Assembly (NCBI GenBank): GCA_963754235.1
Contig: CAVWFK010000001.1
Coordinates: forward strand, 186,001-250,000
DNA length: 64,000 nt
Origin: DATAYA01 sp963754235
GTDB lineage: Bacteria; Pseudomonadota; Alphaproteobacteria; Acetobacterales; Acetobacteraceae
Direction: 5' to 3'
Shown here: one piece after another, positions 1-14,517 of the stretch
Numbering within the stretch: position 1 is the first letter of the stretch
How the letters are laid out: each line of letters begins with the position of its first letter
Translations under genes and position numbers: made by a program
The notes under the pieces: generated by a model
What the model was told of the DNA's origin: nothing
Seen by the model: only the letters and a program-made list of their open reading frames with translations
Databases searched by the model: none

Positions 1-1
1 G

Positions 2-634
2 CGCCGTTTCGATGCCGAATATCAGCGTCTGAAGGGCCTGTTCACGTCTGGAGAGCTGGGCCAGGCCTTGATGCTCCACTGCGCGCACCGGAACCCCGAT
101 ACGCCGCCCGGATTCACCAACGAGATGCTGATCAACGATTCGGTGGTTCACGAGTTCGACGCGATCCGCTTCCTGACTGGCGAGGAGATCACAAGCGTCC
201 AGGTCAGGCTCGGCCGGCCCTCGCGTCATGCCCCCGCCGGGCAGCACGACCCCCAGCACGTGCTGATCGAGACCGAGAGCGGGTTGTTGGCCGATGTCGA
301 GATCTTCGTGAACGCGCAATTCGGCTATCAGGTAACGACCCAGGCTGTCTTCGAGCAAGGTGTTGTCAACATCGGCGGGGACACCGGGCCTTGCATCCGC
401 AGCGCCGGCCGGTGGGGAGGCGAGGTCGCCCGGGGCTTCGTCGAGCGGTTCGGGAGCGCCTTCGACGCTGAGGTGCAGAGTTGGGTCAATGCCGCTCGCC
501 GCGGCGAGGTCGGCGGACCCACGGCGTGGGACGGGTACGCCACCGCGGCCTGCTGCGAGGCGGGCGTGGCCGCGCAGAGGGGCGGCGAGAGAATAGGTGT
601 CTCCTTAAGGGCAAAGCCCGACCTCTACCGCTAG
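2..634 (+). CDS. Gfo/Idh/MocA family oxidoreductase, C-terminal part (inositol 2-dehydrogenase-like)
   Basis: The reading frame is open from the first base of the window, so the N-terminal Rossmann NAD(P)-binding half lies outside. The visible 210 residues are the C-terminal half: RRFDAEY and the segment around VVHEFDAIRFLTGEE match the substrate-side domain of sugar and inositol dehydrogenases, including the VHEFD stretch that normally precedes the active-site region. Members of this family oxidise a sugar or cyclitol hydroxyl with NAD(P). An internal TTG at 68 could be mistaken for the start, but the upstream residues continue the family pattern. It ends 209 bases before the next gene. The exact substrate cannot be told from half a protein. 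Confidence 0.85.
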   Translation, partial: RRFDAEYQRLKGLFTSGELGQALMLHCAHRNPDTPPGFTNEMLINDSVVHEFDAIRFLTGEEITSVQVRLGRPSRHAPAGQHDPQHVLIETESGLLADVEIFVNAQFGYQVTTQAVFEQGVVNIGGDTGPCIRSAGRWGGEVARGFVERFGSAFDAEVQSWVNAARRGEVGGPTAWDGYATAACCEAGVAAQRGGERIGVSLRAKPDLYR

Positions 635-843
635 CCAGCCCTGCCGGAAGCGAACGCGCGATCGGCCTTCCCCGCTCGGAACATTTCGCCCTTGCTTCTC
701 ACCCTCCGGTTGCTTATGAGTCGCCTACTTCGCCTCGTTCTCTAGTCCGGCAAGCCAATGGCTGATCGGTTTCCGGACCTGTTCGACCACGCGGGGGCGA
801 GCAGGATGGTCGTTTGGCGATCCTGTTCTTGGGAGGGATTTCC

Positions 844-1950
844 GTGCAACAGACTACCGTGCTGCAACGCTACTTGAGCGCGATCCTGGCCGCGCTGCTG
901 TTTGCCGCTCCCGCGATCGGACACGCCGCCGAAACCCCTTCCGGCATGGAGCCGATCAGCGGTGTCGCCGTGTCCACCGCGGCGCAAACTGCGACGAAAA
1001 GCGTCCTCGCCCTCAACAGCGGAATGTTCGAGCTCTACGCGGATGCCGGGCAGGTGTTCCAGAAGAACATCCTCGCCCAGCACCCGATCATCCTTGGCCT
1101 GTTCTCCGGGGCGGGCGGGCGCTTCATCCTGTACCGGCCCGGTATGGCGCCGCTCGAAGCCCCGTCGGTGCCGGTGGTCTATCAGCTGTTGAAATCCATC
1201 GGCCATAGCACGATGGCGCTCGCCGTGGTCGTCGGCCCGTATCTCGACAACCCCGCCAACCAGGCCTGGCGCGGTCCTCTGCTCGCCTATCGCAGCCGAA
1301 TGCAGTCTGCCCTCGACGGACTTGACGCAACCGAGATGCCGGCCGAGTGGCGGGCAAACAACCGCAGTATTTTGACCAACAACATCGCCTTCATGGATGC
1401 ATGTGCGCGCAAGGGCGCCGTATCGCTCGGTGATCTGCAGGTTTTTGCCAAGCAGCAGATGCCGCTTCTGAAGAAGAACATTTCCTGGGCGGCACAGACG
1501 CAGGTTGACCACTGGATGGGGGTGATCGCCGGCTGGAAGAAGCTGCTGGGAGGCGACTGGGACAAAACCTACGCTGCCAGCAACACCATATACGTCACTC
1601 GCCAGAACAATGTGCTGTTCAGCGTTTTGGCGCAGTTCTTCGGTCCGGACGCGATCAACTCCCGCCTCATGCTGATCGAGACGATCTCGTTCACCACCAC
1701 GCCGGAGGACATGCTGGAATTGCTCACCCGGATCATTGCCGACCGCTCCGTGGGCGCGGTCTTCTTCGGCAACTACTACCTCATGGATTACGAGCTGATG
1801 GGCGGGGATGCGCGCACAGCGATCGCCGCCGATAGCGCGAAGTACGAGATGAAGCTGGTCCTGCCGCCGGCGGTGCCCTTCGGCTCGCACCAATGGCCCA
1901 CTCTGATTACGCCGGGCAACGGCCCAACCTCGCTCGCCGACCTGCCGTAG
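844..1950 (+). CDS. Exported protein of unknown function, first gene of the molybdenum-hydroxylase operon
   Basis: I do not recognise this 368-residue protein. The start is GTG at 844, chosen because GGGAGGG lies just upstream and because translation from it gives a clean signal peptide (hydrophobic stretch about residues 10-24, cleavage near GHAAE). An ATG-like start at 814 would put ten extra residues before that. The mature part is globular, with no obvious metal-binding or lipobox motif. It stops 20 bases before the FAD-subunit gene and reads in the same direction, so it is probably the leader gene of the operon and works in the periplasm, perhaps in substrate capture. That role is inferred only from position. 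Confidence 0.75.
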   Translation: MQQTTVLQRYLSAILAALLFAAPAIGHAAETPSGMEPISGVAVSTAAQTATKSVLALNSGMFELYADAGQVFQKNILAQHPIILGLFSGAGGRFILYRPGMAPLEAPSVPVVYQLLKSIGHSTMALAVVVGPYLDNPANQAWRGPLLAYRSRMQSALDGLDATEMPAEWRANNRSILTNNIAFMDACARKGAVSLGDLQVFAKQQMPLLKKNISWAAQTQVDHWMGVIAGWKKLLGGDWDKTYAASNTIYVTRQNNVLFSVLAQFFGPDAINSRLMLIETISFTTTPEDMLELLTRIIADRSVGAVFFGNYYLMDYELMGGDARTAIAADSAKYEMKLVLPPAVPFGSHQWPTLITPGNGPTSLADLP

Positions 1951-1970
1951 CTCGACCGGAGGCGTTTGAG

Positions 1971-2804
1971 ATGGACCTGAACACCGTACACATCGTCCGC
2001 CATCCCGAGTTGGCAACCGAGATCGCGCAATGGCACGATGGGGATGCCTGGCTCGCCGGCGGCACCTGGCTGTTCTCGGAGCCGCAACCCGCCATCGACA
2101 CGCTGATCGAGCTGGACCGGCTCGGCTGGGCGTCGCTTGAGGCGTCCGCCGCCGGCCTCGATATCGCCGCGACCTGCCGCATCGCCGAGCTCTACCATTT
2201 CCAGGCGCCGAAACAATGGATCGCGGCACCGCTGTTCAGGGCATGCTGCGACTCCCTGCTCGCCTCGTTCAAGATCTGGAACGCCGCCACTGTCGGCGGC
2301 AATCTCTGCATGTCACTTCCCGCGGGTGCCATGATTTCGATGGCGGCGGCGCTCGACGGCATCTGCACGCTCTGGCCGCGCGACGGGGCGGCGAGGGAAG
2401 TTGCCGTCGTGGATTTCGTCACCGGCAACCACGCCAACGTGCTGCGGCCCGGTGAATTGCTGCGCAAGATTCACCTGCCCGCGGCGGCACTCGGCCGGCG
2501 GGTGGCGCTGCGCCGGGCGTCGTTGACCAAGCTTGGCCGCTCCGCCGCGCTGCTGATCGGCACGCGCGACCCCGCGCGCAGCGACCTGCTGCTCACCATC
2601 ACCGCCACGACTCCTCGGCCCGTGCAGCTCCGTTTCGCGCGTTCGCCGTCTGCCGCAGTGCTCCGCGACGCGATCGAGGCCCGCATCCCGGCCGACGACT
2701 TCTTCGCCGACGTGCATGGCAGCGCCGCCTACAAGCGGCACCTGACCTATCACTTCGCCGAACAGATCCGAGCCGAGCTGACCCACCCGGGAGCGGGCGC
2801 ATGA
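1971..2804 (+). CDS. FAD-binding subunit of a xanthine dehydrogenase-family molybdenum hydroxylase (CoxM/XdhB type)
   Basis: This 277-residue protein matches the medium, FAD-binding subunit of molybdenum hydroxylases, which passes electrons from the Fe-S clusters to an acceptor. The AGGTWL segment near residue 27 is the usual first FAD contact, and the ATVGGNL segment near residue 109 is the second conserved FAD loop. The C-terminal third is the CO-dehydrogenase flavoprotein C domain. The ATG at 1971 follows CCGGAGG at a good distance; a longer open frame back to 1893 overlaps the previous gene and is less likely. The stop overlaps the next start (ATGA at 2801), so the two subunits are translationally coupled. 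Confidence 0.9.
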   Translation: MDLNTVHIVRHPELATEIAQWHDGDAWLAGGTWLFSEPQPAIDTLIELDRLGWASLEASAAGLDIAATCRIAELYHFQAPKQWIAAPLFRACCDSLLASFKIWNAATVGGNLCMSLPAGAMISMAAALDGICTLWPRDGAAREVAVVDFVTGNHANVLRPGELLRKIHLPAAALGRRVALRRASLTKLGRSAALLIGTRDPARSDLLLTITATTPRPVQLRFARSPSAAVLRDAIEARIPADDFFADVHGSAAYKRHLTYHFAEQIRAELTHPGAGA

Positions 2805-5539
2805 ACGACGTCGCACATCAGACCGGTCAAAACTCCGGCACGCTCGCCTTCACGGTCAACGGCCGCGGTCTCGCGGCAAGGCCCGAACCGGGCCAGTGCC
2901 TCCGCACTTTCCTGCGCCAGCACGGCTGCTTCGGTGTCAAGAAAGGCTGCGACGGCGGCGATTGCGGCGCCTGCACCGTCTGGCTCGACGGGGTGCCGGT
3001 GCATTCCTGCCTGATGCCGGCCTTCCGCGCCGCAGGACGGATGGTGACGACCATCGAGGGACTGGCAAAAGACGGCACGTTGCACCCGGTCCAGCAGGCC
3101 TTCCTGGACGCGCAGGCGTTCCAGTGCGGTTTCTGCGCCGCCGGCATGATCATGACCGCGGCGGCACTCGATGCCGGGCAGCGGGCCGACCTGCCCCACG
3201 CCCTCAAGGGCAATCTCTGCCGCTGCACCGGATACCGCGCGATCGCCGATGCCCTGGAGGGCGTGCGAGCGGTGGAGGAGGACGTGGCCGGCAAGGCCTG
3301 CGGGTCGAGCCTCGCCAACCCGTTCGCCGAGGCGATCGTGACCGGACGTGCCCGCTACACGATGGATGTCGCGATCGAGGGATTGCTGCACCTCAAGGTG
3401 CTGCGGTCGCCCCATGCCCACGCGCGAATCACCCGCATCGAGCGCGAGCGGGCCGCGCGCGTGCCGGGCGTCGCCGCGATCTTCACCTGGGAAGACGTGC
3501 CGCGCCGCCTCTACAGCACCGCGACCCACGAGGATCATCTCGTCGATCCCGACGACACCTACGTGCTCGACAACGTCGTCCGCTTCGTGGGCCAGCGGGT
3601 CGCGGCGGTGGTCGCCGAGACCGAGGCGCAAGCGGAGGCGGCCTGCCGGTTGATCGAGGTCGAGTACCAGATTCTGCCCGCGGTGTTCGACCCCGAGGTC
3701 GCGATGCAGCCGGATGCGCCGGTGCTGCACGTGAAGGGCACGGCCGCGCGCGGGAATGTCTATGTCGATATCCACGGCGAGGTCGGCAGCGCCGCGGACG
3801 GGTTCGCCGAGGCCGAGGTGGTCCATGCGGGCACCTATTCCACCTCCCGCGTCCAGCACGTGCATCTCGAGACGCATGGCTCGATCGCCTGGACCGACGA
3901 AGGCCGCGTCCACATCCGTACCAGCTCGCAGGCGCCGTTCATTGTGCAGCAGAAGCTCAGCCACATCTTTGGCTTGCGCGCGGGCGACGTTCACGTGTTC
4001 ACCGAGCGGGTCGGCGGCGGCTTCGGCGGCAAGCAGGAGATGGTGTCGGAGGATCTCTGCGTCCTCGCTACACTGAAGACCGGACGGCCGGTCAGTTGGG
4101 AGCTGACGCGCGAGGAAGAATTCGTCGGCGCCACCACCCGCCACCAGATGACGACGCAGGTGCGGCTCGGCGCGCGGCGCGACGGCACACTCACCGCGAT
4201 CGAGGTCCGGGTCGTCTCCAACACCGGCGCCTACGGCGGCCATGCCAGCGAGACGTTGGCGGCGGCGCTCGGCGGCCCGCTCACGGCCTATCGCTGCCCG
4301 AACAAGAAGGCGGACGGCTACGCCGTCTATACCAACGTCGTGCCGGGTGGCGGCTTCCGCGGCTACGGTTCGTCGCAGAGCACCTTTGCCATCGAATGCG
4401 CGATCGACGATCTGGCGAAGCAGCTCGGGCTCGACCCGTTCGAGTTGCGCCGGCGCAACATGATCCGCCCGGACGACTGGATCGAATCCGTGTGGGGCGA
4501 CCCGTCGGATGTCGATTTCGGCAGCTACGGGCTGGACCAATGCATGGACCTGGTCGAGCAGGCGCTGACGAGCGGGCGCGGCGAGACGAAGCCCGCAGGC
4601 GAGGAATGGGCCGAAGGCACCGGCTGCGCGCTCGCCGTGCTGGAATCCGGCCCCCCGACGGAGCATCGCTCCGGCGCCGAGATGGGGCTGCTGGCCGATG
4701 GCAGCTATCATCTGGCGGTCGGATCGACGGAGATGGGCAACGGCTCCGTCACCTCGCATCGCCAGATCGCCGCGGAGGTGCTCGGCACGCGGGCCGGGCG
4801 GATCGCGATCGTCAATGCCGATACCGATCGCACGCCCTACGATACCGGCACGTTCGCGAGCACCGGTACCGTGGTCGCCGGGCAGGCGGTGGCGCTCGCC
4901 GCGGCGGCGTTGCGCGATAACATCCTCGAATACGCGAGCCGCCATGCCGGGGTGGCCCCGACGGAGTGCCGCCTCGCGGATGACGCCGTGATCTGCGGCA
5001 CGCGCCGCATCCCGCTCACCGAACTGCACGCCGCCGGCACGCGCGAGCGGCATCGGTTCGACGCGCGGCGCAAGGCCTATCTCTCGCCGCGCACAATCGC
5101 CTTCAACGTGCATGGCGTCCGCGTGGCGGTGAACCGCGTCACCGCGGAAACCCGCATCCTGCACAGCGTCCATGCTGCCGATATAGGGCGGCTGATCAAC
5201 CCGATGCAGTGCCGCGGCCAGATCGAGGGCTCGATTGCGATGGGTTTCGGCTGGGCGCTCTGCGAGAACATGGTTCACGGCGCGGACGGCGCTATCGTCA
5301 ACCCGAGCCTGCGGAACTACCGCATTCCCGCGTTCGCCGACGTGCCGCCGAGCGAGGTCTTCTTTGCCGACACCTTCGACCGCATCGGCCCGCTGGGGGC
5401 GAAGGCACAGGGCGAGTGCGCCATCAACCCGGTGGCACCCGCCATCGCCAACGCCGTCGCCCGCGCCACCGGCGTACGCTTCGCCCACCTGCCCCTGACG
5501 CCGGACCGCATCTTCGCCGCACTCTGCCCGCAGCCGTGA
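2801..5539 (+). CDS. Fused [2Fe-2S] / molybdopterin-binding subunit of a xanthine dehydrogenase-family hydroxylase
   Basis: This 912-residue protein joins what are usually two subunits. Residues 1-155 are the iron-sulfur part: Cys50, 55, 58 and 70 form the plant-type [2Fe-2S] site, and Cys109, 112, 140 and 142 (QCGFCAAG and CRCTGY) the second cluster. From about residue 170 the protein is an aldehyde oxidase/xanthine dehydrogenase Mo subunit, with the cofactor loop GGGFGGKQE near 404-412, MGNGSVTSH near 645 and the catalytic glutamate in GAKAQGE near 871. It hydroxylates a carbon next to a heteroatom or an aldehyde. FAD is supplied by the coupled upstream gene. The substrate is unknown. No XdhC-type maturation gene is in the window. 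Confidence 0.93.
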   Translation: MNDVAHQTGQNSGTLAFTVNGRGLAARPEPGQCLRTFLRQHGCFGVKKGCDGGDCGACTVWLDGVPVHSCLMPAFRAAGRMVTTIEGLAKDGTLHPVQQAFLDAQAFQCGFCAAGMIMTAAALDAGQRADLPHALKGNLCRCTGYRAIADALEGVRAVEEDVAGKACGSSLANPFAEAIVTGRARYTMDVAIEGLLHLKVLRSPHAHARITRIERERAARVPGVAAIFTWEDVPRRLYSTATHEDHLVDPDDTYVLDNVVRFVGQRVAAVVAETEAQAEAACRLIEVEYQILPAVFDPEVAMQPDAPVLHVKGTAARGNVYVDIHGEVGSAADGFAEAEVVHAGTYSTSRVQHVHLETHGSIAWTDEGRVHIRTSSQAPFIVQQKLSHIFGLRAGDVHVFTERVGGGFGGKQEMVSEDLCVLATLKTGRPVSWELTREEEFVGATTRHQMTTQVRLGARRDGTLTAIEVRVVSNTGAYGGHASETLAAALGGPLTAYRCPNKKADGYAVYTNVVPGGGFRGYGSSQSTFAIECAIDDLAKQLGLDPFELRRRNMIRPDDWIESVWGDPSDVDFGSYGLDQCMDLVEQALTSGRGETKPAGEEWAEGTGCALAVLESGPPTEHRSGAEMGLLADGSYHLAVGSTEMGNGSVTSHRQIAAEVLGTRAGRIAIVNADTDRTPYDTGTFASTGTVVAGQAVALAAAALRDNILEYASRHAGVAPTECRLADDAVICGTRRIPLTELHAAGTRERHRFDARRKAYLSPRTIAFNVHGVRVAVNRVTAETRILHSVHAADIGRLINPMQCRGQIEGSIAMGFGWALCENMVHGADGAIVNPSLRNYRIPAFADVPPSEVFFADTFDRIGPLGAKAQGECAINPVAPAIANAVARATGVRFAHLPLTPDRIFAALCPQP

Positions 5540-6513
5540 ACGACGTCGCCCCGTCCGCCGCCGCGTCCGTCGCCGCGGCGGTGACCATCGTGACCCAGAC
5601 GCGCGTGCGCGAGGGCATGGCGGAAGAATTCGCCCGTTGGCAGAGCACGATCAGCGCCGCGGCGGCCGAGTTTCCCGACTTCATCGAACAGAGCGTGCTG
5701 CCGCCGAACCCGCCGTCGCAGGCGGACTGGGTCATTCTGCAACGCTTCGCCGGCGCCGAGGCTGCTTCCGCCTGGCTGCGCTCAGACCGGCGGACCCGGC
5801 TGCTGGGCGAGGCACAGGCGATGCTCGTGGGGCGCGACGACGTGCATCTCGTGCGCGACCGCGGCGCCGGGGTGAGGCCGGCGCCGGTCTCCGCCGTGAT
5901 CTCCTCGCGCGTCAGGGCGGGCCAGGAGGCGGCGTTCCGCGCCTGGGAGCAGCGCATCGCGGCTGCACAGGCCCGCTCGGCGGGGTTCCAGGGCTATCGG
6001 TTCGAACCGCCGATCCCGGGCGTGCAGGATGACTGGCTGGCGATCGTGCGCTTCGACACCGAGCGCAATCTCCAGGCCTGGCTGGACTCGCCCGAGCGGC
6101 AAAGCCTGCTGCAGGAGGCCGCCCCGTTCCTCGAGGAGTTTCACGCCCGGGTGGTGCGCACCGGGTTCGAGCAATGGTTCCCGGCGGCCGCCGATGCCGG
6201 ATCGGCGCCGGCGGCCTGGAAGCAGAACATGATCGTCCTGCTGCTGCTTTATCCGGTGGTGTTCCTGTTCGGCCTCTGGGTGCAGACGCCGCTGCTGATG
6301 GGCAAGGTCCACCTGCCGTTCTGGTTCGCGCTCTTCATCGGCAACGTCGTCAGCGTGCTGCTGCTGAACTGGCTGGTGCCGTGGGTGAGCCGCGGCTTCA
6401 CTTGGTGGCTGGCGCCGGCGCGCGATGCCGGCGGACGAGTAAGCCTCGCGGGCGCGCTGGCGATCCTCGCGCTCTACGCGGCATCGCTTTTCATCTTCTC
6501 GCGTCTCGCATGA
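5536..6513 (+). CDS. Double antibiotic-biosynthesis-monooxygenase (ABM) domain protein with C-terminal membrane anchor
   Basis: The GTG at 5536 overlaps the stop of the hydroxylase gene (GTGA), giving 325 residues. Two ABM-type ferredoxin-like domains follow each other (about residues 15-105 and 115-210); both start with a beta strand (VTIVTQTRV and SAVISSRV) and contain the paired WVILQRF/WLAIVRF strand. The remainder holds three hydrophobic segments (about 232-254, 264-290 and 303-323). ABM domains bind or oxidise small aromatic or quinone-like substrates, or act as accessory folds. Position between the hydroxylase and the porin suggests a role in the same oxidation pathway at the inner membrane. 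No catalytic residue can be assigned with certainty. Confidence 0.85.
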   Translation: MNDVAPSAAASVAAAVTIVTQTRVREGMAEEFARWQSTISAAAAEFPDFIEQSVLPPNPPSQADWVILQRFAGAEAASAWLRSDRRTRLLGEAQAMLVGRDDVHLVRDRGAGVRPAPVSAVISSRVRAGQEAAFRAWEQRIAAAQARSAGFQGYRFEPPIPGVQDDWLAIVRFDTERNLQAWLDSPERQSLLQEAAPFLEEFHARVVRTGFEQWFPAAADAGSAPAAWKQNMIVLLLLYPVVFLFGLWVQTPLLMGKVHLPFWFALFIGNVVSVLLLNWLVPWVSRGFTWWLAPARDAGGRVSLAGALAILALYAASLFIFSRLA

Positions 6514-7825
6514 TCCCACGCGCGCTCGGGATGTTCCCGGCGTGGACGCTGCTGCTGGCGACGAGCGTGTGCATCGGGCTCGCGCCCGCGCCGCGCGCCG
6601 AAACCCCGCCTGCCGCGGACGCGGTGCCACTGGCGATCACGGGCAATCCGGGCGCGGTCAACATCGCCGCGGGAACCGGGGCGCTCGGGCGGCTGCTGGG
6701 CCTCGACCCGGAGAGCGGGTTGCGACTGGGCGGCGTGCTGGTCAGCAACGCAAACGCCCTGCTCTCCGGCGGCAACGCCCCCGGCACGAGCAGCTACAAC
6801 AACCTGCTGGTCGCCGACCTGCAGGCCGATCTCGACAGGCTCGCGCACATTCCGGGCGCGAGCGTGGGCCTAGCACTGCTTCGCTTTCGATGGGCAGCCG
6901 AGCAATCAGCAGGCGGGCCTCGTGACCGGCTATAACGGCCTGCCCGGCGCGCCGCCCCTCGACCGCACCGAACTTTACGAGCTTTGGTGGCGGCAATCGT
7001 TCTTCGCGGACCGGCTGGTCGTGCGGGTCGGCAAGATGGTTCCGACCTACGATTTCGGCAACGTGCTGCGCCCGGTGCCGGTGCGGGACACGGCGCTGCA
7101 AATTCCGGCGGTCAGCGGCCTGATCTATACGCCGGTGTTCGTGAACCCCACCATCCTGGGTGCGCTCCCCGGTTACTACAATTCGGCCTACGGCGTCACC
7201 GCTACCGTGGCACCGAGCCGCCGCCTCTACGTCTCGCTCGGCGTCTATGACGGCAATCTCGCGCGCGGGGAGCAGACCGGCTTGCGGGCCGGGCCGGATT
7301 TCAATGGCTACCGGTTCCAGATCGGCGAAAATCGGCACGGCCTGGCTCCTCGGGCCGGACCACCTGCCCGGCGCATTCGCGGCCGGCGTCTGGGACCAGA
7401 CCGGCACGCTCACCCTGGCGGTCCCGCCGCGGACGATCTCGCAGGACGGAACCCACGGCGTCTATGGGTTCGCCTCGCAGCGTCTGTGGCGCGGCGACGG
7501 GAGGGGCGTGTCCGGGTTCGTGCAGTTTGGCGCAAACGATTCACGGACGATGATCGCGACCCGCTATGTCGGGATCGGCGTCACCGGGTTCGGGTTGATT
7601 CCCGGCCGGCCCCGGGATTCGGTCGGTGCGGGACTGGCCTGGTCATGGCTGAACCGCAACCGCGATCTGCGGCGTCAGGAAACTCTGCTTCAGGTCTATG
7701 ACCAGGTCCACGTCATCGGCGCCGTCTATTTGCAGCCCGCCCTGACGCTGTCGCCGAATCCGGGCGAGAAGACCGCCCGGAGCCCGGCCGTTACCTTCAC
7801 GGTGCAGTCCACCGTCCTGTTCTGA
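6510..7825 (+). pseudogene. oprB: OprB-type carbohydrate-selective porin, interrupted by two single-base insertions
   Basis: The ATG at 6510 overlaps the previous stop (ATGA) and starts a signal peptide ending near PRAE. The protein is an OprB-family outer-membrane porin: VTGYNGLPG, LYELWWRQSF and VGKMVPTYDFGN are family hallmarks, and it closes with a beta strand ending in Phe. Three frames are needed to read it. One extra T in the TTT run at 6885-6887 and one extra A in the AAAA run at 7328-7331 account for both shifts; removing them gives one 437-residue protein that reads LLRFDGQPSNQQ and FQIGEIGTAW across the joins. As it stands translation stops at 6935. The gene is either decayed or carries sequencing errors. 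Its place at the end of the operon suggests uptake of the hydroxylase substrate. Confidence 0.88.
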
Positions 7826-7851
7826 TGCGCCGCGCCTCCCGCCGCACCGCA

Positions 7852-7886
7852 CTGGATTGCTTCGTCGCTTCGCTCCTCGCAATGAC
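7852..7886. repeat. Half copy of the REP-A extragenic palindrome family
   Basis: The stretch CTGGATTGCTTCGTCGCTTC followed by GCTCCTCGCAATGAC resembles one arm of the palindromes found whole at 47884, 55834 and 61482, with the variant ATTGCTTCGTCGC core. It lies 27 bases after the porin stop. The second arm is missing. Confidence 0.6.
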
Positions 7887-7933
7887 TTCTGATTGCAGAA
7901 TTACGTTGCGACACAACTGCATTTCCCGGGTCC

Positions 7934-8017
7934 GCCGGCGCCGCTCACCGGACAACGCCTCGGCCGCCGCCTTCACACCGCGACGGTCATAGGTTCAAAT
8001 CCCTATCGCATCCGACA
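7934..8017 (+). pseudogene. Degenerate tRNA-like sequence (tRNA-Val CAC type)
   Basis: The 3' part looks like a tRNA: ATAGG-TTCAAAT-C(C)CTAT forms a perfect T arm if one C of the CCC at 8001-8003 is removed, and it is followed by an acceptor-like CGCATCC. A seven-base loop TTCACAC (7972-7978) has U33, anticodon CAC and A37. Upstream GCTCACCGG resembles a D arm. However, only three of five anticodon-stem pairs and about four of seven acceptor pairs form, and CCA is not encoded. It is best read as a tRNA remnant or an attachment-site scar. The rest of 7887-8172 shows nothing I can name apart from the ribosome binding site AGGAG of the next gene. Confidence 0.3.
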
Positions 8018-8172
8018 GCCTTTTCAGGTATTTACGGCCGGGGTTCGCGCTCCCGGCGTTTCCGCACAAGCGAAACGCCAGGATGGCGACCCTGCGGGGG
8101 CGCAGAGCCGCGTCGAAGCGGCGCCCTCAAGCCGCAAGTTCGAGCCCGTAACCGCCTGCCCAGGAGTGCGAC

Positions 8173-14502
<6,330 letters not shown>

Positions 14503-14517
14503 CACGGGCGTGAGCGG

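Noticed and set aside
2750..5488. A 912-residue open frame on the minus strand over the hydroxylase gene
   Set aside because: It is the antisense shadow of a GC-rich gene; the residues are rich in Arg, Gly, His and Asp with no domain, while the plus strand has clear cofactor motifs.
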